A stretch of 30,960 nt of DNA from CAYFKJ01 sp964401845 (GTDB lineage Bacteria > Pseudomonadota > Alphaproteobacteria > UBA2966): assembly GCA_964401845.1 (NCBI GenBank), contig CAYOAD010000018.1, positions 1-30,960 on the forward strand, in the 5' to 3' direction. Shown here piece by piece: positions 1-8,517 of this stretch (position 1 is its first letter; every line of letters starts with the position of its first letter). The position numbers and the translations under genes were made by a program. Below the pieces are notes generated by a model. It was not told the DNA's origin. It worked only from the letters and a program-made list of their open reading frames with translations, and searched no databases.

Positions 1-1
1 C

Positions 2-643
<642 letters not shown>

Positions 644-646
644 GTC

Positions 647-1264
647 GTGCCGGCGCCGTCGCTCCTGCTGGCATGCGGCGCTCTGGGTCGCGAAGTCATC
701 GCGGTATTGGAAGCCGGTGGCGTTGGCGGGCTCGAAGTCACCTGCCTGCCCGCCAACCTGCACAACAAACCGCAACTCATCGCCGAAGCTGTGCGCGACA
801 AGGTGCGCAAACATCGTGACGAGTACGATAACATATTCGTGCTCTATGCCGATTGCGGTACCGGTGGGGATCTCGACAAGGTATGCGACGAGGAAGGCGT
901 GGTCCGCATACCCGGTGCGCATTGCTACGAGTTCTATGCCGGGGCGTCGGCCTTCGAACAGATGGCGGATGCCGAGCCCGCAACGTTTTACCTGACGAAT
1001 TACCTGACCCGGCATTTTGAAACGCTGATCATGGTGGGATTGGGACTTGACCGCTTCCCCGAACTGCTGCCTGACTACTTCGGCAACTACAGTCGCGTGG
1101 TCTACCTGGCGCAAACCGATGACCCTGAACTCGACGAACAAGCCCGCAAGGCGGCCGAAAAACTTGGATTGGCGTATGAGCGCCGGTTCACGGGCTATGG
1201 CGAACTGGCCGATTTCATTGTCCAGGCCGCCCAGACCGAACCCCGGAAATCACTCGCTTCCTGA
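647..1264 (+). CDS. DUF1638 domain protein
   Basis: 205-residue cytoplasmic protein matching the DUF1638 family from memory of its conserved blocks: ACGALGREV near the N-terminus, YADCGTGGDLD and GAHCYEFYAG in the middle, then GLGLDRFPEL, YFGNYSRVVYLAQT and TGYGEL. Conserved Cys and His residues (ADCGTG, AHCYEF) could bind a metal or take part in thiol chemistry, but the function is unknown. The GTG start at 647 lies 3 bases after the corrinoid-protein stop and no better start is visible. Its place between the corrinoid protein and metV/metF suggests a role in corrinoid methyl transfer, such as a maturation or methyl-handling factor (inference). Confidence 0.85.
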   Translation: MPAPSLLLACGALGREVIAVLEAGGVGGLEVTCLPANLHNKPQLIAEAVRDKVRKHRDEYDNIFVLYADCGTGGDLDKVCDEEGVVRIPGAHCYEFYAGASAFEQMADAEPATFYLTNYLTRHFETLIMVGLGLDRFPELLPDYFGNYSRVVYLAQTDDPELDEQARKAAEKLGLAYERRFTGYGELADFIVQAAQTEPRKSLAS

Positions 1265-1278
1265 CGGGCGGTGCTGAG

Positions 1279-1728
1279 ATGTACGCGCTGCGCCGCTGGT
1301 CCGTTCGCCACGCCGGCGGGATGGAGCGCACATACCTGATCTTCCGCCCCATCTTCGAGGCGTTTCGGCCCATTTGGAAGTTGATCGGTCTGCGCCGTCT
1401 CGAACGTCCCATCGCCGGCGTCGAAAGCGCCGTCAAGGGCGCCCTGTTCGATTGCCGCATGTGCGGTCAGTGCGCGCTCACAGATACCGGCATGTCGTGT
1501 CCGATGAATTGCCCAAAAAGCTTGCGTAACGGCCCGTGCGGCGGCGTGCGCGCGGACGGCGCCTGCGAAGTCGACGCGAACATGGCATGCGTCTGGGTGG
1601 AAGCCTGGTCCGGCAATCAACGCATGCGGTACGGTGATCTCGTTTCCGTCAAGCCGCCGCTGGACCATCGTCTCTCCGGGCGCTCGGCCTGGCTGCCGCT
1701 GCTGGATGACGGACCGGACGAGACATGA
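1279..1728 (+). CDS. metV: MetV-like methylene-THF reductase C-terminal-domain protein
   Basis: 149-residue protein of the MTHFR C-terminal family (MetV of acetogens). The hallmark is a Cys-rich segment with eight cysteines at about residues 59, 62, 65, 74, 78, 87, 96 and 104, including CxxCxxC, SCPMNC and GPCGG blocks, probable ligands for zinc or an Fe-S cluster. In acetogens such as Moorella, MetV forms a complex with MetF (established knowledge). The stop overlaps the next start in an ATGA (1725-1728), which fits 1:1 translation with MetF. The first 50 residues are basic and hydrophobic without a clear signal peptide. The gene symbol rests on family resemblance and position. Confidence 0.85.
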   Translation: MYALRRWSVRHAGGMERTYLIFRPIFEAFRPIWKLIGLRRLERPIAGVESAVKGALFDCRMCGQCALTDTGMSCPMNCPKSLRNGPCGGVRADGACEVDANMACVWVEAWSGNQRMRYGDLVSVKPPLDHRLSGRSAWLPLLDDGPDET

Positions 1729-2750
1729 CACCGCACAGCCATCTGGATCCGGGCCGGCCGCTCGATGCGCTGCCGGGGCATTCCTCGCGCGGCCGGCTCG
1801 AACGTGTCCTGCGCAGCGGCCGCTTTGCCGTGACGGCGGAACTCAACCCGCCGGATTCGGCAGATCCCCGCGAGGTCTACGACCGCGCCATCGTGCTCTC
1901 CGAAGTATGCGACGCCATCAATGCCACCGACGCCTCGGGCGCCAACACCCATATGTCGAGCGTCGGCATCAGCGCTCTTTTGAGCCAGGCGGGATACGCC
2001 GTCGTCATGCAGGTTTCCTGCCGCGACCGAAACCGCATCGCCATTCAGGGTGATGTGTTGGGGGGCGCGGCCATGGGGGTGTGCAATGTGCTGTGCTTGA
2101 CCGGCGATTCGGTTGGCGTCGGCGATCAACCGGAGGCCAAGCCGGTGTTCGACCTCGATTCGGTGTCGCTGCTGGAGACCCTGCGCACCATGCGCGACGA
2201 CAAGCAGTTCCTCTCCGGGCGCAAGTTGACCTCGCCGCCGGGCCTGTTTCTCGGCGCCGCCGCAAACCCGTTTGCGCCGCCGGTCGATTACCGGCCTCTT
2301 CGACTGGCCAAAAAAATTGCCGCCGGGGCACAGTTCGTGCAAACGCAATACTGCTTTGACGTGCCGGGATTTGAACGGTACATGACGCATGTGCGCGAGT
2401 TGGGTCTGCACGAGAAGTGTTTCATTCTGGCCGGTGTCGGCCCACTGGTTTCGGCCCGGGCGGCGCGCTGGATCAGGTCGAACGTGCCGGGCGTATTCAT
2501 ACCCGACGGCGTCATCGAACGGTTGGAGAAAGCGGATGATCAGAAGGCGGAAGGCAAGCGGATTTGTATCGAGAACATCCAGCAATTGCGGGAGATAGAG
2601 GGTGTTGCCGGTGTTCATGTCATGGCCTACCGGCAGGAGGAATTGGTATCGGAGATCATCACGGCGTCAGGCGTTTTGCGGGGTCGGCGATCACCCGAAA
2701 GCCGCCGCGGCCGGCGCAAGCGAGTGGATAGTGTAGAGGAGAAGACATGA
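1725..2750 (+). CDS. metF: Methylenetetrahydrofolate reductase
   Basis: 341-residue MetF-family TIM-barrel flavoprotein interconverting methyl-THF and methylene-THF. Recognisable blocks are VTAELNPPDS near the N-terminus, QVSCRDRNRIAIQGD, VLCLTGD, and AAGAQFVQTQYCFD in the C-terminal half. It is not the E. coli-length (about 296) form: it has an N-terminal lead and a basic Arg-rich tail of about 25 residues. It overlaps metV upstream (ATGA) and the methyltransferase downstream (ATGA at 2747-2750), and GAGGAG in its last codons doubles as the next gene's ribosome-binding site. With a corrinoid system and Fhs nearby it probably runs in the oxidative direction, as MetF2 does in aerobic chloromethane degraders; this direction is inference. 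Confidence 0.92.
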   Translation: MTPHSHLDPGRPLDALPGHSSRGRLERVLRSGRFAVTAELNPPDSADPREVYDRAIVLSEVCDAINATDASGANTHMSSVGISALLSQAGYAVVMQVSCRDRNRIAIQGDVLGGAAMGVCNVLCLTGDSVGVGDQPEAKPVFDLDSVSLLETLRTMRDDKQFLSGRKLTSPPGLFLGAAANPFAPPVDYRPLRLAKKIAAGAQFVQTQYCFDVPGFERYMTHVRELGLHEKCFILAGVGPLVSARAARWIRSNVPGVFIPDGVIERLEKADDQKAEGKRICIENIQQLREIEGVAGVHVMAYRQEELVSEIITASGVLRGRRSPESRRGRRKRVDSVEEKT

Positions 2751-3622
2751 CGGATACCGTCATCAGTTCAGCGACCAAAGAGGTCGTCATCGGGTTCGAC
2801 CGGCCCTTCGTGGTCATCGGCGAACGCATCAATCCAACCGGCCGGAAATTGCTGGCGGCCGAAATGGCGGAAGGTGACTTCAGCCGGGTCGAGGCGGACA
2901 CAATCGCACAGGTCGAGGCTGGTGCCGATATGCTCGACGTCAATGCCGGCATTCCCATGGCGGACGAACCGGCGATCCTGGCGCAGACCATTAAGCTGGT
3001 GCAGTCCATCACGGACGTTCCCCTGTGTATCGATTCTTCAGTGGTCGAGGCGCTGGAATCGGGACTTAACGCCTATCAGGGCAAGGCCCTGGTGAACTCC
3101 GTGACGGGCGAATTGGAACAGCTCGAGCGGGTTATGCCGCTGGTCAAGAAACATGGCGCCGCAGTCGTGGCGATCTCCAATGACGAGACCGGTATCTCCG
3201 AAGATCCGGACGTGCGTTTTGCGGTGGCCAAGAAAATCGTCGAGCACGCGGCCGATTACGGCGTGCCGGCTTCCGACGTCGTGGTCGATCCGCTGGTCAT
3301 GCCGGCGGGTGCGATGGACGGAGCGGGTCGCCAGGCCCTCAGCATCATTCGCCGCCTGCGCGAGGAACTGAAGGTGAACTCCACCTGCGGCGCCTCGAAC
3401 ATCAGTTTTGGCTTGCCCAACCGCCATGGTCTCAACGGATCGTTCCTCTCCATGGCGATCGGCGCCGGCATGACGTCGGCGATTACCAATCCGCTTCATG
3501 CCGAGGAAATGACGGCCATCNNNNNNNNNNGGATGAAACGATACCGCGATCCCGATGCCGAAACCGACAGTCAAAAGGCCCGGCGCGAACGCCGGCGCAG
3601 GCGCGCCAAGACCAGTGCCTGA
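2747..3622 (+). CDS. Methyltetrahydrofolate:corrinoid methyltransferase (MtgA/AcsE-like), interrupted by gap
   Basis: Pterin-binding TIM-barrel methyltransferase that would move the methyl group from the corrinoid protein to THF, or the reverse. Family blocks are VIGERINPTGR at the N-terminus, DVNAG, CIDSS, VNSVTGE, and CGASNISFGLPNR toward the C-terminus. The gap at 3521-3530 falls in the C-terminal part. Immediately after it, in the same frame, comes (N)GG = probable Trp, then MKRYRDPD and an Arg-rich tail ending at the TGA 3620-3622. This resembles the family's usual Trp-Ile/Met-x-x-Tyr-Arg ending, so this is probably one gene missing a short piece. The estimate of 15-20 missing residues is inference, so the real gap is likely longer than 10 bases. 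Start ATG overlaps the metF stop. Confidence 0.88.
   Translation: MTDTVISSATKEVVIGFDRPFVVIGERINPTGRKLLAAEMAEGDFSRVEADTIAQVEAGADMLDVNAGIPMADEPAILAQTIKLVQSITDVPLCIDSSVVEALESGLNAYQGKALVNSVTGELEQLERVMPLVKKHGAAVVAISNDETGISEDPDVRFAVAKKIVEHAADYGVPASDVVVDPLVMPAGAMDGAGRQALSIIRRLREELKVNSTCGASNISFGLPNRHGLNGSFLSMAIGAGMTSAITNPLHAEEMTAIXXXXMKRYRDPDAETDSQKARRERRRRRAKTSA
3521..3530. other. Assembly gap (10 N)
   Basis: Ten ambiguous bases inside the methyl-THF:corrinoid methyltransferase gene. The round length suggests a placeholder rather than a measured gap. Frame is kept across it by chance or by a real length of 10 plus a multiple of 3. Confidence 0.98.
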
Positions 3623-5597
3623 CCCGGCCTCCAGCGGCGAGGTCTTCGTCGCCTTTTCCCCGTCGGGGCGCCAAGGGAAGGTGCCGCTGAATTCGTCGGT
3701 TTTGGAAGCCGCACGGTTGTTGGGCGTCGATCTCGATTCGGTGTGCGGCGGACGCGGCCTGTGCGGCCGCTGTCAGGTGGAAATCGGCGAGGGCGACTTC
3801 GCCAAGTACGGCATCACCTCCAGCGCCAGCCATCTCACGCCGTTCAGCGCGCCGGAGGAAACCTACGCCGGGCGGCGCCAACTCAAACCCGGCCGCCGGC
3901 TGGGCTGCCACACCCGCATCGAAGCGGACGTCGTCATTGACGTGCCGCCGGAATCCCAGGTCCATCATCAGGTCGTGCGTAAACGCGCCGAGGCGCGCGC
4001 CATCGAACTGGACCCGGTGCTTCACCTCTACACTGTCGATGTCGCCAAACCGGACATGGATATTCCCAACGGGGATGCAGAGCGCCTGCTGGCGGCGCTG
4101 TCCGAAACCTGGCAACTGGAAGGACTGAGCTGCGATCCAGCCGCCCTGGCGGAGGCGCAGTCGGCATTGAGGGATGGGCGCTGGACCGTGACGGCAGCTG
4201 TGCGCGACGGCGAGCGCATCGTCGGCGTCAGACCCGGCTTTACCGACCGGGCTTTCGGATTGGCGATCGATGTGGGCTCGACCACCATCGCCGTGCACCT
4301 GGTCAATTTATCCGACGGTTCTGTCGCCACGACGGCGTCGATGATGAATCCACAGATCCGCTTCGGCGAGGATTTGATGAGCCGGGTTTCCTATGCCATG
4401 ACCAACGACCGCGGCGGCGAGGAAATGACCGCTGCCGTGCGCATCGCCCTCAACGAATTGACGCGCCAAGCGGCGGAGGAAGCGGGCATTGAGCGGAGCG
4501 ATATCTACGAAGCCGTCATCGTCGGCAATCCGATCATGCATCACCTGGTTCTGGGCCTCGATCCGGAACCCCTGGGCGTCGCCCCCTTTGCGCTTGCGGT
4601 GGACGGCGCGGTAGATTTGCTGGCCCGAGATCTGGATCTGGAATTGGCGGCAGGGGCGGCGGTTCATTTGCTGCCCTGCATCGCCGGCCACGTCGGCGCC
4701 GACGCCGCTGCCATGATACTTTCGGAAACACCGTTCGAACGCGACGACGTGACGTTGATGGTCGATGTCGGCACCAATGCCGAACTGGTGCTGGGCAACA
4801 AAAAACGCCTGCTGGCCGCCTCCAGTCCCACCGGTCCGGCCTTCGAGGGCGCCCAGATCAGCTGTGGTCAACGAGCCGCACCGGGCGCCATCGAACGGGT
4901 GCGGATCGACGCGGAAACGCTGACAGTCAAATTCAAGATCCTCGGCTGCGACTTCTGGTCAGATGAAGCTGGTTTCGCCGACGCCGCCTCCGTCACGGGC
5001 GTGAGCGGCATCTGCGGCTCCGGCATCATCGAAGCCGTGGCGGAAATGGTGCGGACGGGTGTCGTCAAACCGGACGGCGCATTTCCCAAGGCCGAGCCGC
5101 GCGAGTTCGTCCTTTACGACGCCGAACCCCGCATTACCGTCACTCAAAACGATGTACGCGCGGTACAACTGGCCAAGGGGGCTTTGTTCGCCGGGGCCAA
5201 GCTGCTGATGGACCTGTTCGGCGTCGAGGGCGTCGACCGAATCGTTCTGGCCGGCGCTTTCGGCAGTCATATCGATCCGGTCTACGCCATGGCGCTGGGC
5301 ATGATCCCGGATTGTGAGCCCGCCAAAGTGTCTTCCGCCGGCAATGCGGCGGGCACCGGCGCGCGCGTGGCGCTTTTGAACGCCGGCGCCAGACGGGAGA
5401 TCGAAAGCGTGGTCAAACGCGTGGAGAAGATCGAGACCGCCACCGCGCCGTCGTTCCAGGATTATTTCGTCGATGCCATGGCGATCCCGCATGCCAATGA
5501 GGCTTATCCAAACTTGCGGGCGGTGCTCGACATGCCGGTGGTGGAGAAACAGAGCGACCAGCCCAAGCGGCGGCGCAGGAGGGAGAGGGTGAAATGA
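3555..5597 (+). CDS. RamA/RACo-type corrinoid activation protein (2Fe-2S ferredoxin + DUF4445 ASKHA ATPase)
   Basis: Reductive activator that restores oxidised Co(II) corrinoid to the active Co(I) state using ATP and electrons from its own cluster. Domains (numbered from ATG 3555): N-terminal plant-type [2Fe-2S] ferredoxin with Cys64, Cys70, Cys73 and Cys118 (CGGRGLCGRC, then GCHT); a middle linker domain; a C-terminal ASKHA/DUF4445 region with AIDVGSTTIAVHL (phosphate 1), VDVGTNAELVL, GICGSGIIE and LAGAFGSHIDP. The [2Fe-2S] layout is closer to acetogen RACo than to Methanosarcina RamA, which carries C-terminal [4Fe-4S] clusters. The 3555 start overlaps the upstream gene by 68 bases. GTG 3615 gives an 8-base overlap and begins just before the ferredoxin domain; I consider it at least as likely. 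The tail is Arg-rich (PKRRRRRERVK). Confidence 0.93.
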   Translation: MPKPTVKRPGANAGAGAPRPVPDPASSGEVFVAFSPSGRQGKVPLNSSVLEAARLLGVDLDSVCGGRGLCGRCQVEIGEGDFAKYGITSSASHLTPFSAPEETYAGRRQLKPGRRLGCHTRIEADVVIDVPPESQVHHQVVRKRAEARAIELDPVLHLYTVDVAKPDMDIPNGDAERLLAALSETWQLEGLSCDPAALAEAQSALRDGRWTVTAAVRDGERIVGVRPGFTDRAFGLAIDVGSTTIAVHLVNLSDGSVATTASMMNPQIRFGEDLMSRVSYAMTNDRGGEEMTAAVRIALNELTRQAAEEAGIERSDIYEAVIVGNPIMHHLVLGLDPEPLGVAPFALAVDGAVDLLARDLDLELAAGAAVHLLPCIAGHVGADAAAMILSETPFERDDVTLMVDVGTNAELVLGNKKRLLAASSPTGPAFEGAQISCGQRAAPGAIERVRIDAETLTVKFKILGCDFWSDEAGFADAASVTGVSGICGSGIIEAVAEMVRTGVVKPDGAFPKAEPREFVLYDAEPRITVTQNDVRAVQLAKGALFAGAKLLMDLFGVEGVDRIVLAGAFGSHIDPVYAMALGMIPDCEPAKVSSAGNAAGTGARVALLNAGARREIESVVKRVEKIETATAPSFQDYFVDAMAIPHANEAYPNLRAVLDMPVVEKQSDQPKRRRRRERVK

Positions 5598-5997
5598 GTA
5601 AAGATGATCAAATCCACGCCGGTGGCTGCGATTGTGGCGCCGTGCGTTACGAGGCGCAGGGAAGCTGCGCGACATCACCAACTGCCACTGCGGCCAGTGC
5701 CGCCGCACCCACGGCCACGTTGCGGCCTACACCAATGCCATGCGGGAGGGTTTCAGTTTTACGGAGGACCGGGGTCTTAAGTGGTACGTCTCGTCCGATT
5801 TCGCCAAACGCGGCTTCTGCCAGGAATGCGGCGCCAGCCTCTTTTGGAGCGCCAACGACAGCGACCAGATCGGCATCGCCGCCGGCACCCTCGACGGTCC
5901 CACGGGCCTGAAGACGGTGGCCGAAATCTTCGTCGCCGACGCTGGTGATTATTATGAGATCATGTCGGGTTTGCCGCAGTACGACCAGTCGGATTGA
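5594..5997 (+). pseudogene. GFA-family (glutathione-dependent formaldehyde-activating-like) protein, frameshifted
   Basis: The zinc-binding GFA fold is readable only by joining two frames. The first (ATG 5594) gives GGCDCGAVRYEAQG. The frame one base away then gives KLRDITNCHCGQCRRTHGH, GFCQECGASLFW and ends at TGA 5995-5997. One missing G in the GGG at 5659-5661 restores a continuous protein of about 134 residues with the typical GFA cysteines (CxC, CHCxxC, CxxC). A single-base assembly error in a short homopolymer is as likely as a true mutation. The start overlaps the upstream stop (ATGA), and AGGAGG in the preceding Arg codons is its ribosome-binding site. GFA proteins bind glutathione or related carbonyl adducts; a role in formaldehyde handling fits the context but is inference. 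Confidence 0.82.
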
Positions 5998-6018
5998 GAC
6001 GAATTTTCCGCACAGCCA

Positions 6019-6057
6019 TTAACCTTCGTTCAGGGTTAGACCCTTAAGGAAGATTAA
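6019..6057. terminator. Nested inverted repeat between convergent genes
   Basis: Outer arms TTAACCTTC (6019-6027) and GAAGATTAA (6049-6057) pair with one mismatch. Inside them AGGGT (6032-6036) and ACCCT (6040-6044) pair perfectly around TAG. It lies between the GFA gene and the convergent 81-residue gene, so a two-way transcription stop is plausible. There is no clear run of T, so this is a weak call. Confidence 0.4.
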
Positions 6058-6084
6058 CTTTGTTGCCATCCGAGGCTTGCCAGC

Positions 6085-6330
6085 TCATTCCTCGGCACTT
6101 TTGCTTGAATGCACCGCCTTGCCGTCCGCCGCGATTTTGCGCCCAAGATCGGTGATGCTGAGCTTCTGCAGGTTCGCGCCGAAATGGCTCACATTGATCC
6201 AACCGGCGGCTTTACATTCATTCATAGTGCGAAAAAAGATCGAGGCGTCGTCCACTTCCGGCACACCGATGTCGCCGGAAAAGATGATGAGTTCGAGCAA
6301 AAGCTGTTGTTGGGGCAGGATCGTGGTCAT
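6085..6330 (-). CDS. Conserved hypothetical protein, 81 aa
   Basis: Small, probably cytoplasmic protein with a start at 6330 and TGA at 6085. The sequence has an N-terminal hydrophobic/Leu-rich segment (QQLLLELIIFSGDIGVPEVDD), a middle with AGWINVSHFG, and a C-terminal segment with LSITDLGRKIA. It resembles short winged-helix-like or sensor-like conserved proteins of alphaproteobacteria: 'ECKAAGWINV...ITDLGRK' is the usual pattern of a helix-turn-helix wing. That reading is tentative. No strong ribosome-binding site is visible. It lies downstream of the ABC ATPase gene on the same strand (88 bases) and may be read with it. Function unknown. Confidence 0.65.
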   Translation of the reverse strand: MTTILPQQQLLLELIIFSGDIGVPEVDDASIFFRTMNECKAAGWINVSHFGANLQKLSITDLGRKIAADGKAVHSSKSAEE

Positions 6331-6418
6331 AAAGCGTACTCAATGTCGGTGGCGGAATTCCCCGGTAACCTACCCATGGCGGAATAACGTGGCAAGCCGG
6401 CGTTGCTTCAATGCCTAC

Positions 6419-8512
6419 TCAGGCGATCTCCCGATCCGGCACCGTGATGACCGGCTCAACCTCGCGCAGTTCCGTCATCGGGATGTGGCAGGCGATGACG
6501 TGGCGCTCGGCGGCTTCCTGCACGGGCGGCGGTTCGTTGTCGCAGATGTCGCCGATTTTGCGCGGGCAGCGGGAGGCGAAGGGGCAGCCCTTGGGTGGGT
6601 TGAGCACGCTGGGCAGGGCGCCCTCAAGGACGATGTGACGTTTTGAGACCTCGGGATCGGCGATGGGTACGGCCGACAGCAAGGCCTCCGTGTAGGGATG
6701 ATAGGGCGGTGCGAAAACCTCGTCCGTCGCGCCGCGCTCCATGATCTGGCCGAGGTACATGACGACGACGCGGTCGGAAAGATAACGCACGACCGAGAGG
6801 TCATGGCTGATGAACAGCAGCGTGGTCTGGTGCTCACGTTGGATTTCCATCAGCAGTTCGGTGACGGCGGCGGCCACGGAAACGTCGAGCGCCGAGACCG
6901 GCTCGTCGGCAATCACCATGGCGGGATTGCCGGCGAAGGCCCGGGCGATGCCGATGCGCTGTTTTTGGCCGCCCGATAGCTGGCGCGGTTTGCGCTTGGC
7001 GAAGTCGCGTGGCAGCTTAACCGTGTCGAGCAGCTTGAGCATCTTCTCCGTCGCTTTGGTCTTGTCCCTTTCGACGCCGAATTTGCGGATCACGCGGGTG
7101 ATCTGACCGCCGATGGTGTGGCTCGGGTTGAGCGTGTCGTTGGGGTTCTGGAAGACCATCTGCAGCGAGCCCAACTGCTCAGGCGAGCGCTCCTGGACCG
7201 GCATGTTGCCGATGTTGGCGCCGTCGAGGTCGACCTTGCCTTCCGTCGCGGTTTCCAGACCCATCAACACCTTGGCGAAGGTCGACTTACCGCAACCTGA
7301 TTCGCCGACGATGGCGACGGTCTCGCCGCGCCGGGCCGTGAAGTCGAGAGCCTCGTTGGCTTTGACATGCCGGATACTCTCGCCGGAGATCATGGCCGAA
7401 ATGGAGCGGTCATGAACCTCGTAGTATTTCTTCATGGCGGCGACGCGCAGGACCACTTCGCCTTTGGCGCTGGCTTCCTTAGCGACCCCTTGCGACACAG
7501 CGTCCTCGGGCGCGATTTCATCCCACCGTGTGCAGCGCACGTTATGGCCGGCGGCGCTGGTCTGGATATTATCCATGCCGATAATGCCCTGGTCGCAACG
7601 ACCGGCCTCGAAATACTCGCAACGCGGCCCAAAATTGCAGCCGTCGGGCCGTTCGTGGGGCAAGGGCAGCTGCCCTTTGATCGGCACCAACGGACGGGCG
7701 TTCTTGTCGGCATGGGGTAGCGGGATGCAGCCGAACAAGCCGTGGGTGTAAGGATGGCGAGGCCAGGTGAAAAGCGAATCGATGTGGCCTTCCTCGACAA
7801 CCTCGCCGGAATACATGACGCAGACGCGGTCGCAGGTCTCAAGAATGAGGCCGAGATTGTGGGAGATGTAGAGGATGGCCGTGCCGAACTTGTCGGCCAG
7901 TTCCGAAACCAGTTCGACGATGCCGGCCTCGACCGTAACATCCAGCGCCGTAGTCGGTTCGTCCAGCAACAAGAGAGCCGGGTTGGACAGCAGCGCCATG
8001 GCGATGACGACGCGTTGCTGCTGACCGCCGGAGATCTGGTGGGGATAAGCCGCCATGACGCGTTCGGCGTCCGGCAGCTTGACGTCCGACAGCATCTGGA
8101 CGGCGCGTTTGTACGCTTCCTCTTCCGTTGCGCCGTCATGGGTGATCGGCACTTCCTTCAACTGGGTGCCGATGGTCAGGCTGGGGTTGAGGGCCGCCAT
8201 GGGCTCCTGGTAGACCATGGCGATTTCAGAGCCGCGCAGTTCGCGCAGTTCTTCGTCCGACAGTGTGTTTAGGTCGCGGCCCTTGAACTTGATGCTGCCG
8301 CCGACGATACCGCCGTTGGTGCCCATGTACTGCATGATGGCCATGGCGACGGTCGATTTGCCGCAGCCCGATTCGCCGACCAGCCCGATGCTTTCGCCGG
8401 CATGAAGGTCGCACGAGAAATCGACCACGGCGGGTATTTCGCCGGCGCGGGTGAAGTAGGATATGCAGAGGCCCCTGATTTCCAGTAGCGGGGCGTCGGA
8501 TTTGTCCAGCAT
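6419..8512 (-). CDS. Dpp/Opp-type ABC importer, fused double ATPase
   Basis: 697-residue cytoplasmic protein containing two complete oligopeptide-type ATPases (DppD-like then DppF-like) joined in one chain. Each half has a Walker A GESGCGKST, a signature (SGGQQQRVVIAMAL in the first, LSGGQKQRIGIARAF in the second), a Walker B (LLLLDEPTTALD; MVIADEPVSALD) and the C-terminal oligopeptide-transporter extension with clustered cysteines (CNFGPRCEYF...C; GCPFASRCP...C). It powers the two permeases encoded directly upstream; the DppC-like stop lies 5 bases before its ATG. Fused pairs of this kind are known in proteobacteria (GsiA/YejF type). Substrate specificity cannot be read from the ATPases. Confidence 0.95.
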   Translation of the reverse strand: MLDKSDAPLLEIRGLCISYFTRAGEIPAVVDFSCDLHAGESIGLVGESGCGKSTVAMAIMQYMGTNGGIVGGSIKFKGRDLNTLSDEELRELRGSEIAMVYQEPMAALNPSLTIGTQLKEVPITHDGATEEEAYKRAVQMLSDVKLPDAERVMAAYPHQISGGQQQRVVIAMALLSNPALLLLDEPTTALDVTVEAGIVELVSELADKFGTAILYISHNLGLILETCDRVCVMYSGEVVEEGHIDSLFTWPRHPYTHGLFGCIPLPHADKNARPLVPIKGQLPLPHERPDGCNFGPRCEYFEAGRCDQGIIGMDNIQTSAAGHNVRCTRWDEIAPEDAVSQGVAKEASAKGEVVLRVAAMKKYYEVHDRSISAMISGESIRHVKANEALDFTARRGETVAIVGESGCGKSTFAKVLMGLETATEGKVDLDGANIGNMPVQERSPEQLGSLQMVFQNPNDTLNPSHTIGGQITRVIRKFGVERDKTKATEKMLKLLDTVKLPRDFAKRKPRQLSGGQKQRIGIARAFAGNPAMVIADEPVSALDVSVAAAVTELLMEIQREHQTTLLFISHDLSVVRYLSDRVVVMYLGQIMERGATDEVFAPPYHPYTEALLSAVPIADPEVSKRHIVLEGALPSVLNPPKGCPFASRCPRKIGDICDNEPPPVQEAAERHVIACHIPMTELREVEPVITVPDREIA

Positions 8513-8517
8513 GGCCG

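Noticed and set aside
1617..2618. 333-codon open frame antisense to metF
   Set aside because: Shadow of a GC-rich coding strand; the + strand MetF protein is well supported by conserved motifs.
3555..3614. Start codon ATG 3555 as certain start of the activator
   Set aside because: The 20 residues before GTG 3615 are low-complexity translation of the upstream gene's Arg-rich tail; the longer start is kept only as a possibility.
6019..6036. CtrA-type binding site (TTAA-N7-TTAA)
   Set aside because: Only the first half (TTAA) fits; the second half is TCAG, so the match is too weak.
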